The notes: generated by a model from the sequence alone, not told the origin. 64,000 nt of DNA from Camellia lanceoleosa (GCA_025200525.1 CM045762.1:86122717-86186716), one strand, 5' to 3'; shown: positions 1 to 13,149, counted from the stretch's first letter. Made by a program: numbers and translations.

Positions 1-1
1 A

Positions 2-130
2 ACATTGAAATGGATGAGTGGTGTTACAAGAAAAAATAGAATAAGAATTGGTTGCATTTGGAAGAAGTTAGAAGTTGTACCAATTGAAGATAAAATGGGG
101 GACAGTCCTTTGAGATGGTATAGCCATGTG
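2..130 (+). pseudogene. LINE reverse transcriptase C-terminal fragment
   Basis: Frame 2 is open for 43 codons and reads like the end of a plant non-LTR (LINE) reverse transcriptase: a W-M-S-G-V-T-R-K-N-R-I-R stretch, then V-P-I-E-D-K-M, then L-R-W-Y-S-H-V. This matches the common RW..G.TR..RIRN...VAPI..KM...LRW.GHV pattern of plant LINE-derived ORFs. A stop follows at once and the 5' part lies outside the window. The CACTA element at 136 begins 5 bp after it, so the CACTA probably landed in or beside an older LINE remnant. Too short for any function. Confidence 0.7.
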
Positions 131-149
131 TAACACACTACTAGAAAAA

Positions 150-410
150 ACACTTTTTGCGACCGCTATAAACCGTTGCAAATAATAAAAAACAGTCGCA
201 AAAAGACTTTTTGCGACGGCCCATGCGACGGCAAATGGGGGTCGCGAATATGGGGGTGGCAAATACTTTTTGCGACGGCAAAACAACGGTCGCAAATTAT
301 TTGCGACCACCTAAACTACTTATGGCGACCGTTATTTTGCCGTCGCAAAAAACAAAGAAAAACACTAATATGATCTTTTGCGACCATCTTGTTACCGTCG
401 CAAAAAATAA
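150..410. repeat. Left subterminal GCGAC repeats of the CACTA element
   Basis: About a dozen copies of TTTTGCGACSG or its reverse complement lie in both orientations within 260 bp. A smaller set lies at 6147-6190 near the right end. Clustered subterminal motifs next to CACTA ends are known transposase-binding sites in En/Spm; the role here is inferred from position. Confidence 0.8.
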
Positions 411-3400
411 AAATAAAAACAAATAAATAAATAAAAGCATTGCATAAACTAATAGAAAACTAAAAGTTCTATCCTGTCCAACCTTCCATGAAAAGGATGC
501 AGAGACATTATGAGGTAGCTTTTCTCCTCAGCCAAGCATTTAATCATCTATCAAGCATACAATTGAGCTCATAAAGTAACCAACTTCGCGACATTTTGGA
601 ATTATGTGTGCTTACACAGTTTATAAAAGTTGCAAGGTGACTCGCCATGTTTACACGTTTACGCAGCATTTACAGTTTCTAAATTTCACGCGGCATTTAC
701 ACGGTTTCTAAATTTCAAATCTTTGTCTTCTTGCTATCGCTACTAATTATTTCAAGTACCGAACCCCAAAACTATATCGTCTGCCTTCTTTGTAAGTTGT
801 CCTAACAAGGCGTACTCGGGGGCTAGGTATCCCCTGCAGAATGTAAAAGATGAACGGTGAGATACGTAGAGGAAACAACAAATGGAAAAAAGAAAGAACA
901 GAAAAAAAAAATCAGCAGTCAATGCACTATAATACACTAACGAAGATTGAAAAAAATCAGCATGCATTGTCATATAATGTTTCAACCTGTATTGCAAAAC
1001 CCATGAAGAAAAACACCTTTATGGAGTGTTCTTTGGCCACCACATCATTCACCAAACTTAAAATATTTCAAGACTCCCCAAGAATCAAAGAATCATAGCA
1101 TATCATTCTTTTGAGATGAAAAACATAAAATATTTCAAGATTCCCCAAAAAAAAAAAATTAAAGTACCAAAGAAACACGAAATAAATGCCAGTAAAATAG
1201 ATCAGAATATGAAACTAATGTGGGTTAAACAATGTATAAACCAAATTACAAAGAGAACTGCAATGCAATACCACTTTCAAATTAAACAAAGATCATTTCA
1301 AAAGATAGAGACAATTGATTTCCAATAAAAGAAACTGAGAGAAGACAAGAAGAATTCATAATTTTAAAGACAAAAGATGGTTACACCTGGAATTTGCTTG
1401 CTTCAAGATCGATAAAACACCTTTGTCACCTCTGCTATGAAACGACCTGAAATATTAACATCAACAATCCAGATCAACCAGTAATATTTGTGAATAATTC
1501 AAATAAATAAAATCTTTATATGACCTCAGTTCCTATAAGTGTCACTAATTACGAATGTGAAAATAAACCTTTGCTGGACAAGTAACAAAAGTAAAGAAAG
1601 GTTGAAGAATAGAAAACAAGAGGTGTGACCAGGATACAAAAAGCTGAATAAATAGATGGGTTTGAATAGCAAATAATCATAGCCTAAAAGACTTTCTAAG
1701 CCTAAAAAACTTTGCTATAAATCAGGAACTGAGGAACTATTGTTGATTTGTATAAAGCAAGACTAGGGAAACAGATTCCATCTAAAATGTACTGAAGAAA
1801 CAAATAAAGTTAAAAATAATTAAAAATAATAATAATAGAAAACAGAAATGAATCATTTTCTGTTACCCATGCCAAAGCTGGATAATGTAATCTCATCTCA
1901 AACATCAAAAAAATAAAGAAGCGTCAATATTTCTCATCCACCCAAAACAGTTGACCATGTATTGGGGTAAAAAGCATCAAGATTTTCAAGTCTTCATTTG
2001 TTAATGAAAAACATCAATCTGGTATTCTAATTTTGATAAAGTTAGATATCAAATTGGCAGCTTTGTGAAATAGACCTGATTGAAGCAAAAAATTTGCAAA
2101 CCATTATCCATAATGATAATATTTCCGAACTGTAATAAAGCCAATGACTGAGAAGTTTCCGGACAATTGATTAGTCATCCATTGGTCTATTTTGAGAAGG
2201 ACGACTGTAGGAAGATGCATACAAAATTCTACTTTAAAAAAATCAAAGAGGAAAGCGAGAAGGACATTGAGTATTCTCTTGTTTTCATTTGCAATGACCA
2301 TTTCTTAACTTATATAAAAACAAAACGAAATGACCATTTCTTAACTTATATATAGAATGACTATTCTCTTGTTTTCATTTGCAATGCATTTTTCATCATT
2401 TTCTAGTAAATTAAACGTGCGAATAGACATTATGATAAATTGATCGTTCTATTCCATTTCATTCCAGAAAATCAGACACTAGCTAAAACAGCATATTAGA
2501 AATCAAAACACAATATAAATTCTATAGTTCCAGATCAGTTCAACACTCTGAAACATACAGATGCAACAATACCAACTACCTAATGACCAGAAAGCATCCT
2601 CAAACTAAAGAAGGAAACAGAACTGAGTGTCAACAAAGTTCTTTTGAGGGTGTTTGACTTCAAGGTTACCAATAAAACACTTGAAATTTAGCTACTATTA
2701 TTTCATATTTACCACCAACACCACTAACCCAATGTTGTTGAAAAAGAAAAAGAAAAAGAAAAAGAAAAAGAAAAAGAAAAAGAAAAGGGATAGCCAACAA
2801 ATTCTACCAATCACAGAATCATCCTTAAGAAACTAGTTTGAGAGCACAGCCAACCACAAGGTCTAGAAAGTCTATCAATCTTTTATTGAACACAAAGCTT
2901 CCTAGTTATACAGTTCTAGAATTTGATGAAAAAAGGGATAGCAAGTGAAGCCGTTTATATATGAATTTGATGAAAAAAATTGACATAGCAACCATATCTT
3001 TGAACAATTGACCAACAACTCAAGTTGGATATGGACCTGCTGGCATGATAAGGTCTATATATGGTTTAATAACCTCATTCTTCCATAACACCATAATTAC
3101 ATTTTTCAATATGTAGAAACCCATTAAACATATAACAGTGTAATCACTTAAGTAATGAAAATCATACATGGGTTACCAAGACCAAATTATTGTCCCAACT
3201 CCCAACTGAAAAATAATTTATAAATGCCAATGGAGTCCATATTTAAGCCATAAATATCAAATACAGAGTTTTCTGAAAGAACTGAAATAGTGCATGCTTT
3301 ACAAGCGGAATATAACAATAAGCCTTCTCATAATAATATAACAAGTGGCGCATGAATTGTAGCTTTATTTACATATATTGGATGCCACCAATGCAATAAA

Positions 3401-5623
3401 TTTGCATGATCAAGACGTGATCATGACACAATCATCATCGTGGACCCTTGTAAATCAACATCCAGCAGGCAGAAGGGCCCACTAAATATAACAGTTTAAG
3501 GAATTTGTTTGGTCTATTATTCCTCAGTCTTTTTTCTACTAGGAAAGGGCATAAAGAAACAACGACCCATCTCAAGCTATTGCAGATCAAAAGCTACATG
3601 TTTCAATTAGTAACATGATACAGAGGTGTAGATAATAATCAAACCAGTGACTGAATGGTCTCACATACACTCTTTGCTGTGTTGTATTTCACTTAATTAT
3701 AGAGTTTACACAAATGGTGATATATACAATCAATTTTACATCTTATCTTATCACAACGTAGTTTTGAAATCTTAGGATACCAAACAATTATTTTAACTGT
3801 GACATGAACAAAAAGGTAATACCTAATCGGATATATGGTTTTCCGATGAAAAGGAATGTATTCTATTATTTTCACATAGCAATTAAATAAAGTTGATCTT
3901 GTGAAGTGGAGCAATCACTAATGAACTAAAATCTTAAAATGACCTTATAATATTATACTAAGCAAGCATTAAGAAACAATTGATAGTTGATCAATTTGAA
4001 TAATCAAGTCAAGCCAAGCATTGTCTCCTAATTAATTAGAGTTAGCTACATTAATTCTTTTATGTCATTCCGCTTTGCCAAGAGCTATATATAGTCAAGT
4101 TGTCCCATCGAATGTCATGGTAAATAGTTATAACTTATTTTAAAGGAACACAATGGAATCATGCACTTCCCCTCTCTATATCAACAAGAAAAAACCAAAC
4201 TATCTTGACAGTGAGAAGGAATCCAATTTAAAGAGATCAAAGTTAGCTTCTTCATGTACCACCATAAAAAATAAAAAATAAAAAATAAAAAGAAATAAAA
4301 TAAGCCATATTGAAATGAAATTTCTGCAACTGGGTTATCTTGTTCCATTAGGCCAAACAGCCCCTTTAATATATATATATATATGTATGTATGTTGGATG
4401 GACGAGAAGTTAGAGCCCTTCAAATGGGATAGAAAAAATTAGAGCTTGTATGGTCCACTACCCACCTCAAAAATAATATAATAATAATAAACCCAAGTTA
4501 TCTTCCAACAAAATTATTAAACTTATTTCTCTTCTGGAAACTAAATAAAATAGTCCAAAAAAAGCATTACAAATGTTAGGTAAAAAACACTAAGGAGCAT
4601 AGTTTATCTTGAAATCTTAGAGCAGCCATGAACTTTGAAAGTTTTCATCAAACTTGGACTTGAAAACTAACATTAGTGCCCCATGGCTTAAACTAATTTA
4701 ATCACAAAACTAATTTAATCACAATCAATCAATCCAATCATGCTAAACCTAATTTAAAATCCTACAACTCAGTTATAGATAGTGAGAAAACACGCATCGA
4801 TTAGTTTGAAATGAAGGCATTGAGGTCGGAGCACAACATACAAAAGTTGATTAAGCTGCAAAACTCAGTTATGCTTTCTTGTCAGCACTTCAAAATTCCA
4901 ACCAACTGGATGCTTGACTCTGGAGTTATTAGTAAGGTTTGTTTTTATTCAAAACTCTTTCTTGCAAGATGTTACTCTTCAAATGAATTGAAGTGACTGT
5001 TTCATACTACATCTCGACTATAATGTACATTGTCGTAGCAAGATTAATATCTCGAAAGCATGACTCGGTTTGAGGATCTCATTGGCCCCTGCTACCCACC
5101 ACACTATGTGTGCATTTAATAGATACTAAGAATTTTACGAGAAGAAAATTTTAGAATAAACTATGAGAAATAAGTCGGACTTCATGTTGCAAAGAAAATT
5201 ATATATATTTATATATTCCTTTTTGTTAATAATAGAAAACTAAATAAGATACATGCACTTTTTTTCAGTATGAGTTCTGTATTGAACATATCACCTATGC
5301 CATGCCATCTAACAGCAAACTTCCTCAAGATGGCATTACTGTAATTATTAAATTCACCACAAAATCCAGGGAGAATCAACCTGAGAGCCAAACATATACT
5401 TGGCTTCTATAACATGATTTGGGATCGATGAAATAAGGGGATGATGATGATGATGAACAACTCTATAGTTTATACATGCAAAATGTACAACAAATCAGCT
5501 TGTAAAATCAAAGCAACAACAAATTCAAGTGAATTGTGAGTAAAATTGAAATCAAAGGGTGCAGAGCAAAGTATGAATCAAGGTTATGACATACACAAAT
5601 CAAGCACAATATCAGTTCAACTT

Positions 5624-5795
5624 GAGAGAGAGAGAGAGAGAGAGACACAATGGAGCTCACCGATCTGAATCGCTGAGATGAAATTCGATTTCGATTTCGA
5701 TTTCGAGAGAGAACTTTGAAATGGCTCTGATGAATTATCGAAATTTGAATCTCTCAGATCCACGATCTCGAGAGATAACTAGGGTTTAGATATAG

Positions 5796-5839
<44 letters not shown>

Positions 5840-5875
5840 CTCACCGATCTGAATCGATTCACCGATCTGAATCGA
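5624..5875. repeat. GA microsatellites and ACCGATCTGAATCG repeats
   Basis: GA tracts at about 5624-5645 and 5800-5836 bracket several copies of CACCGATCTGAATCG (about 5659, 5843 and 5859) and a GATTTC run at 5687-5706. The block looks like a plant 5' leader and may have been captured by the CACTA element, but no reading frame supports a gene. Confidence 0.6.
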
Positions 5876-6213
5876 AATCTTCATAAACACCAGCTTGAAA
5901 TCTTCGCTTTGTATGTGAGAGTTCAGCCCCTTTAATCGATCAAAATTTTCAAATCTTCTTCAAAGTGAGAGTCTAGTAAGAGAGACTGAGATTCGAGCGA
6001 GAGAGTCGAGTGAGAGAGAGAGAGTTCAGATTTGGGAAATAAGGGGAAAAAATTGGGGACGGGTCAAGTTTTTTTCAATGGCTTGTGGTTTTTTTTATTT
6101 TGAGGGAGAGAGTTCAGAATACGGTTGGGTCAATTAAAAAGAGGTTTTTTGCGACCGCAAAATCAACAGTCGCAAAAAAATAGACGCAGAAAGTCATATT
6201 TCTAGTAGTGACA

Positions 6214-7489
6214 TGTACCAATTAATGCATGTGTAAATAGGACAGTAAAACAAACCAAGCTACTTGAGTTGAACTTGTGTTCAGTCTCATTGAAAACTCG
6301 TTTGAGATTAGCTCTTTATGCAAAGAAATTAAGCTTGAATACATTTTTGAAGTACATTAATTTTCTGAGCTCGGGTCGAACCAACTCGATAAAGCTTGTA
6401 TAGGCCACTGAATTGTATAAAAACCTAAGCTACTTGAGCTTGGCTCCACTTAAGCTCATTTGAAATGTTTAATAGATTGCAAATGCTATATTCTAGAAGA
6501 CTTATTAGTTGATGTGTTATTGTGTTGGAAAATCTATGCGTTAACAGATTTTAGTTTCACAGGCACATAATCACGATACTGCATTTCCTGGTTAAGTATT
6601 CTTTACTTCATTTTGATTCTGTTTTAAAGGTTAAGATGGCCTCAAATTTTACTTCATTTTGATTCTGTTTTAAAGGTTAAGTATTCTTTACTTAATTTCT
6701 GGTTAAGTATTCTTTACTTCATTTATTATTTTAGGTCTTGAACCTCAAATTTTACCTAAAATCATTTCAAACAAACCAAACGCCCTTATTCCTATACCGG
6801 ACTGTTGATTTAATCAAACTGAAATGTATTAGCAAAACTAGCGGAGGTGAAAAACCATCGATACAACATTGGCCGGTTCCATATCAATCTTACAGTCTAA
6901 CTCTATCTAAAAATCCTGTACATAGCAACACAAGACCGGAGGAAAACAAAGAAAACCAATGCAAAACACATACAACAATGTAAAAGCCCCAAACATACAC
7001 TAGAGTAAATCAAGAAATACTCTTCCATGGGAGCAGGAAACAAACCCCATCGGATTCCTACAAAAATGGAAAGTTTTAAGAAAATATCATTTTACCCAGG
7101 GTTAATAGATGCTATTCAGGAAGAAGGAAGAGAAGAGAGAGTGCCTTACCAGTCGATGTCGAAGCAGTCGAAGCAGATTACAAATTGAAGCCAAATCCAA
7201 GTCGAAGCAGTCGAAGCAGACTGCGTCAATGGATCTCTACCGATTGAATTGATTGAAGAAGTGTTTGAAGAAAACTTTCCGATTGTATCAGTCTCCCTCG
7301 GTCTCCCTCGATCTCTACCGATTCACCTAGGTCTCGGTCTCCCTCTCTTCTTAGAAACTGTGTGACTTTTTGTTTCTTTTTTTCTTTGTTTTTTTTATTT
7401 GTATCAGTCGGTTTGATGATAAAAAAATAAATTAAAATATTTTTTTTTTTTATAAGTGGCGCCAAATAAATTGGGTTTTGGCGCCAGAA
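6214..7489. other. Spacer without a recognisable gene
   Basis: No supported coding region. Direct repeats of GGTTAAGTATTCTTTACTT and of TTTTGATTCTGTTTTAAAGG occur at about 6590-6730, and GTCGAAGCAGTCGAAGCAGA occurs twice at 7161-7220. The 6738-6983 frame is open but resembles nothing I know. Confidence 0.5.
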
Positions 7490-7853
7490 GAATTTTGGGA
7501 TACCATTCATGACCTACATAGTAAGTCATAAAAAGTGACATACCATTCACGACCTACATAGTAAGCCATAAAAAGTAACTTATTTTTAATGACTGGCGGA
7601 CGCGTGTCGTATATAACTAATGTATTAACGGCATGCTATATGTATGTCGTAGAAAGTTTTATTAATTACGGCACGCAATGCAAGCCGTAAAAAATTATCA
7701 TTTTTATCATCAACGGCCTGCACAATAGACACGTCGTGGTTAGTCTATTATTTACGACATACAAAAAAAGCAAGTCGTAAAAATGAGAAATTACGACTTG
7801 CATTCATTGTATGTCGTGGATGTGGTGCCGTGAAAAGTCAATTTTGTTGTAGT
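7490..7853. mobile_element. Terminal fragment of a second CACTA family
   Basis: The segment is full of short inverted motifs built on ACGAC and GTCGT (for example CGACCTACATAGTAAGTC and its variants) and ends in TTTTGTTGTAGT at 7853. That is the reverse complement of the common CACTA terminus CACTACAACAAAA, missing the last base. No matching left terminus is found between 6214 and 7490, so it is a truncated or degenerate end. The TIR and subterminal motif differ from those of the 136-6210 element. Confidence 0.5.
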
Positions 7854-9724
7854 TTCTCAAGTTTCCTTCCAGACGCGGCATTTTCTGGGAAGATGAAGTT
7901 CTTCACTCGAGCGAGGCTTCTTGTGCTCGAGTGCGCTCGAGTGAGGGTGTGCGTCTGTGAAATACCTGAAGGTATGTATTCTACGCTCGAGCGACACTTT
8001 TTGCGCTGGAGCGAGGTCTCTTGTTGTGTCTGGTTGCTCGAGCGGCAACTCTTTCGCTCGAGCAAAGGTCGTGTATATCAGTTCGCAGCTGAGTCATTTT
8101 ACATCACTTTTTGATTTCATTTCTTCTAAAAACCCTAATTCACCACTCTCTCTCTCTCTAAAATACTCTCTCTACACAAATATACCTAGATTTAGGGATC
8201 TCTCAACCCTAGTTCCTTTGATAAAAAGATAGAGCATCTTGTGGGCTTCTTTTTTATCCGAACAAAGTGGAATTTGGAGCATTTTTGAATTTCTTCATCG
8301 TCTCCTTTGAGCTTCTACTCTTGAGGTAGGGATATTTTACACATTAATATGGTTTTTAACCTAGGTATTTGTTATTATGTATAAATGGTGGGATTCGGGA
8401 AGGTTTTGGTAAAGTTAGGGTTTGGATTCAAAATTGAAAGAGGGGTTTTTATATTGGGCTCCATGAATATATATATATGGGGTATTGAATATGAGGTTAC
8501 ATAGGTTAAAATGGTGAATTTGGCATTGGGGTTAATATTTGGAAAATGGGGAGATTTGTCCTAATTTGAGTTAAATAAATTAAATTGTATATATAATGAA
8601 ATTGATATGGGAAATATGCAATTGGGAGGTTACATGAATAAATGGTATAGTTGGATTTGATAAATCACTCACCTATGGAAAATTTGATAATTTATCTGTT
8701 GATAGATAGTATATCTGTTTAGAAATATCTATTTTGGGTTATCGGTGGAGGATAGCTTTGATTGTTGTAGAAACTGCATGAGGATTAAGTAAATTGAAAC
8801 TAATCATTTGAATTATGTCATTGAATATGACGGTTTGATTAAACCATTGAATATGAGATTTGGATAGTCATTGCATATGACAATGTCTTTAAATACATTG
8901 TATATGTATCTTTATTTGGGAGGAGATATGGGATGTACTCCATAGTTTGGGAGGAGATAGGGGATGGACTCCATTTTAAAACTAAGTTGGCCGGAGTGTT
9001 CAAGGTGAAAGTCCCGAAATCTTATAATTATGGGTGCCGATTCCTTCGGATGTGAATTCTACAAAATGACACGTTGAAGTGTTTGAATAATAGATGTTGT
9101 TAAAGTGTGAACCAATGAATTGTAATTTCATTTGGTGTGTTTAGATGACAATGAACTTGACTCATAAATTGAATTAAAATGGATGGATGGAAACGGATCG
9201 ATATGTGAAAATCTACGTTAAATGGTCTTGGAAAGAATATAAGTTGGTCATGAACATTGAATATAATTATATTTGGCATTTATATCTTAGTTAAACTTCA
9301 TATATTGTGTTGGTATATCTTTAATGGGCTTTGGCTCACCCTACTTGGGAAACTATTTTCAGGTACAAGTGACATGCCTCCTCCAAAGGCATAGCTTGGG
9401 AGGATTAGGGGTTGAAGGCTTTATTTTTGTTATGATATGTTTAAATGTTTATTCAAGCCGAGGGCTTTATATGTATAGAGCTTATGACTCTTCCTTTTGT
9501 TGTAACTAAGTGATAACTTGGAAAGATGTAAGCCCGTAAGACATTTATTTTGTTGTTATTAATCTACTATTACATGCTATAGATTCAGGATGAACATTTA
9601 TGAATGTATAATGCATGTAATACCCTCTTTGTAATATAAATTCTGATGAATGAAGTATACCGTTTTATTATGTTCATGGATCTTATGGAATGAACTAATT
9701 GTATTATATTTTGGGGATGTTACA
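7854..9724 (+). mobile_element. Truncated Ty3/Gypsy (Tekay/Del-like) LTR remnant
   Basis: The block ends in GGGGATGTTACA, the usual 3' end of Tekay/Del-type plant LTRs, and contains a TTTTCAGGTACAAGTGACATG segment (9355-9377) and ATGTAAGCCCGTAAGACA (9525-9542), which I associate with that LTR type. CTCGAGCG motifs recur six or more times at 7905-8070. The expected TGTAACA start is absent; the block simply abuts the CACTA end at 7853, so it is truncated or rearranged. No internal gag or pol is adjacent, so it could be a solo LTR. The family assignment is from memory of the pattern. Confidence 0.42.
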
Positions 9725-10714
9725 GTCATAGTTTAAGGGATTTACTGTAATGTACCCTTTTGAATATTTTATGTAACTCCATCTATCTAACTTATTAAAA
9801 AACATGTAAGATATAATTTTAGGATTGATATAAGTTTTATTTTTAGTTAAAAATAATGTTTTTATTATTATTTATTATTAAAATGGGTAAATTAAAAATA
9901 CATCTTCTGAAATTTGTTTAAAATGCGAATCGTCCCTATGATTTTGAAAGTTATATTGTACCCCCTCAGGTTTTTTAATTTCATAACAAATGGACTCTTT
10001 TATTAATAAATCATTAAGTCAATTAACAATTTTTAATAATATCACAAATACATTTCAATTAATAATTTAAATAATTTTATTATTGTAGAAGAGAACAGTT
10101 AAGAATTTCATTTTTTCAATTAATTATGTTAAATAAAAAATTCCGAAAATGGAATATTTATAATTTTCTACAACTTTGATTGGTAGCTCGAATTCCCCTC
10201 CCCCGAATCCCCCTAATATCTATTTTAAGTAAACTGTTTTTTTTTTTTTTTTTTTTTTCACTTGCCTTGCATTTTTTTTTTATACCCAAAATGGCATTTT
10301 CGGGGGATTCGGGCTCCCCCGTTTCGAGCTCCCCCGCTTTTCCCAATTTTCTAATCATAAGAGTCAATCCATATTTAAAGTAAATTTCATGAAGTACATT
10401 CGATATTTTTGTTAATGGTAAAAAATAATTATGGTTTAAGTACTTAAAATTAAGTATAATTTTTGATCTAATGATTGATACTGTTTGGTGCAGCTAATTA
10501 TTAATTAATTGGCAATCCAAAAATAAAAACTAGAAGCACCCCGCAGTTAGCTTTTGAAAATAATTTTTTTTTTCAATTTATTTAAATTACTTTTATCTAA
10601 TAAATTATAATAAAAATTACATCAAACAATTTGACATCACTTTCAAAATAAATAAATAAATAAACCTATAAACAAATAAAATTGCACCAAATCCCATCAT
10701 GTAATATCATTTTG
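9725..10714. other. AT-rich spacer
   Basis: No gene seen. It contains a T-tract at about 10240-10259 and the small hairpin listed separately at 10185-10330; the rest is AT-rich low-complexity sequence. Confidence 0.5.
10185..10330. repeat. Small inverted-repeat (hairpin) element
   Basis: The arms at 10185-10213 and 10301-10330 share AGCTCGAA at their outer ends and CCCGAATCCCCC at their inner ends in inverted orientation, around an 87-bp loop with a long T run. It is GC-rich against AT-rich surroundings. It could be a foldback or MITE-type insertion; no clear target duplication was found. Confidence 0.5.
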
Positions 10715-10850
10715 AAAAGGGAAATTTATTGATAAATCCCATTTAGAGATATTTTATCCCAATAAGTCCACAAAGAAAAATTATATCCCAATGAGTCCCA
10801 TGTAGCTTGTTTCTTATTCCATAAAGTCCAGTTTTTAAATTTCATATTTA
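10715..10850 (+). repeat. Left terminal inverted repeat of the MULE
   Basis: It starts AAAAGGGAAATTTATTGATA and contains several variants of CCMATAARGTCC (CCCAATAAGTCC, CCCAATGAGTCC, CCATAAAGTCC). The right end read in reverse gives AAAAGGGAGCTTTTTTAGTA and CCATAAAGCCC with similar spacing. The match is imperfect with indels, so the inner limit is approximate. Confidence 0.55.
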
Positions 10851-11389
10851 TATGTGGACTATTATGCCCTTATATATATATATATATATAAACTGTGTTA
10901 ATACGTAATAAAACTTCCTGTGATTTCGGTATACAGTTTTGGCAGTTTCTATATTTCTAATTCAAATCGTTACGTTTCTACCTTGCATGCTGTCGTTCAT
11001 CGTTCTGAGGCGTTGATGTCCTAGGGTTTGATTGTTGCTGTTCTAGTCTGGTATGGCGATTTGCAAGTGAACAGGACGAAGTTGAAGTTGTTCGGTTCTG
11101 TCATTTTCTGGAGTATAACTGTATCGAAGCAGTTTTTTTTGAGTTTTGGACGACTGTTGGATTCGATGATTAAGGTTAGTATCAGTGTAGTTATGAATAG
11201 ATGTTCAATTTTTATTTTGATTTGTAGGATGGATCAGATCTTTTGTTCTTGGATTGATATTTTTGGATGCTCTGTTTTTTGAATTACATCCATCATACGT
11301 GGTCATTGGAGGGGAGGTCATTCAGATATATGTTGAATGTTGTAATATTCCTTTTACTTTGATGTATGTATAATGAGGCCCTGTGTGAG

Positions 11390-12060
11390 TGATGTAATTC
11401 AGAGTATATTGAACAATGTGAATGTTAACATCATGTTAGTATTACGTGAAGCATGTGGATGTAGATGTTTTATTTAATTCCTGTGAGCAGCATTGTCTGG
11501 ACAAAAGAGTGATTGGTAAATTATAAGTAATGTGAAGATTGACAGTAGTATGCACTGATGTGAAGGTTTACGTATGTGTATGCTAATGACAGTCATGTGA
11601 ACATTCACATTAGTACACACTGATGTGAATATTCACATTAGTGTATACTAATGTTAGTTGATCCATTAATGAACAGTACTGTGAATGTTGACATTGTCAG
11701 TGACTGAACAATCAGCAATGAATTATTAATGGTCGTTAATGTGAATGTTCACATTGTTGATATCGTTTTTTACATCGTGTTAGTATTACGCGAGGGGAGG
11801 TCATGAGATTAGTGATGAATGTCGGTCTTCTATAATTCAGAGTATGTGTCAATGTAAATGTTTACATCGTGTTCATATCATGTGATGAATGTGGGTGTTT
11901 TCACTTTTACTTTGATGTTTGCTTAATGAGGCTTTTGTGTGGGTGTGAATATTCACATCTTGTTTAATGATGGTTGTTGAATTTAACAGTTGAACTGTAC
12001 TTGTATGCTGCTAATTCTCGTGCAATGTGAATATTCATATCGGTTTGGATTATTGTTAAT
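11390..12060. repeat. Palindrome array in the 5' region of the transposase gene
   Basis: Copies and variants of TGTGAACATTCACA, TGTGAATATTCACA and TGTGAATGTTCACA lie between the left TIR and the first transposase ATG at 12088. TTTTTTACAG just before that ATG looks like a splice acceptor, so part of this region may be a 5' UTR intron. Confidence 0.75.
11499..11761 (+). repeat. 263-bp block, copy 1 (MULE 5' region)
   Basis: Aligns without gaps to 13208-13470 inside intron 1 of the transposase gene, with nine mismatches by eye (about 97% identity). Contains three TGTGAAYRTTCACA-type palindromes. Confidence 0.9.
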
Positions 12061-13149
12061 TGTTGTATTGTTTTCTTTTTACAGGAGATGGATAGCTTCA
12101 TGATGTTAGTGTGTACATATGGTTGCAGTACCACTGTAATAAATGTTGCCCGCGCATTGTGTTATTCGCGTTTGGTGGAATGTTTGTGTGAAAAGTGGGG
12201 GGAGTTGTCTGCTGGTTCTATTTCAGTGTTTTGTAAATTACCTGGGATTAATAGGTGTGATTTGGAGAATGAGGAAGAATTTCAGAACATGTTATTGCTT
12301 GCTAAATCAATGGGGGTACAACATGTAGAAGTTGTGGTTGAGTTGAAAAGTGATATTGGTCAGTCAAGTAGTTTGGGATTGGTGCGTGTGGGGGTTGAGG
12401 AAGAAGTTGATGCACTACGGAGATTTTGCCACCATAAGGAGAAGGTGTTGTTGTCAGCCCCTTGGGCAAATGGTATTACGCATGTGGGACAACGGTTTAT
12501 TGGAGGTGCACAAGAATTTCGTGACGTTTTGTGTAAGTATGCCATCCAATGTGGGTTTCAGTTTACATACGTGAAGAACGAGACAACAAGAGTTACTGCT
12601 GTGTGCGCGATGCGGGAGGAGAGGGGCTGCTTGTGGGCTATACATTGTAGAGCACAATGAGCAAATGATTTTTTCTACATCAAGAGTTTTAGTGACGTGC
12701 ATACTTGTGGTACGGATGTCCGAACATCGAAGAATCCGCGAGTTAGTTCGGATTTGGTGTCGAGTACCATATCCGAAATTGTGAGGGACAAGCCGTTGAC
12801 TCGGCCGTGTGATGTGGTGACTATTTTGAAGAGAGATTATGGGCTAGATGTTAGTTACCATGTCGTATGGTTGGGTGTGGAGAAAGCAAAGGCTCCTATT
12901 CATGGAGAGCACTCGTTATCATTTGACCAGCGGGGGTGGTATTCGGATGCTGTGATGCGGTACAATCCAGGGAGTTATGTCAATATTGACTACGATGCGA
13001 GTAGTCAACGGTTTTGTCGCTTCTTTATGTCATTATTGCGTGTATTTACGGGTTCAATGCTTGCCGCCTTTATTATTCTGGATGGAACATTCCTCAAAGG
13101 AAAGTACAAAGGGCGACTACTTGCGAACGGCGAAAAGACGGAAACAATG

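Larger units (their letters stand above)
136..6210. mobile_element. Non-autonomous CACTA (En/Spm) DNA transposon, complete
   Basis: The left end is CACTACTAGAAA (from 136) and the right end is TTTCTAGTAGTG (to 6210), its inverted copy. Both are flanked by the same 3-bp target duplication ACA (133-135 and 6211-6213), as expected for CACTA elements. Subterminal GCGAC repeats lie inside both ends. No TNP2-type transposase or other convincing long ORF is present in the 6.1 kb, so the element must rely on a transposase supplied elsewhere. The interior is AT-rich non-coding sequence with GA microsatellites and a block of short repeats near the right end. The intact ends and TSD suggest a fairly recent insertion. 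Confidence 0.93.

Noticed and set aside
11028..11282. 84-codon plus-strand ORF upstream of the transposase
   Set aside because: Low-complexity hydrophobic translation with no similarity; more likely part of the 5' leader or intron.
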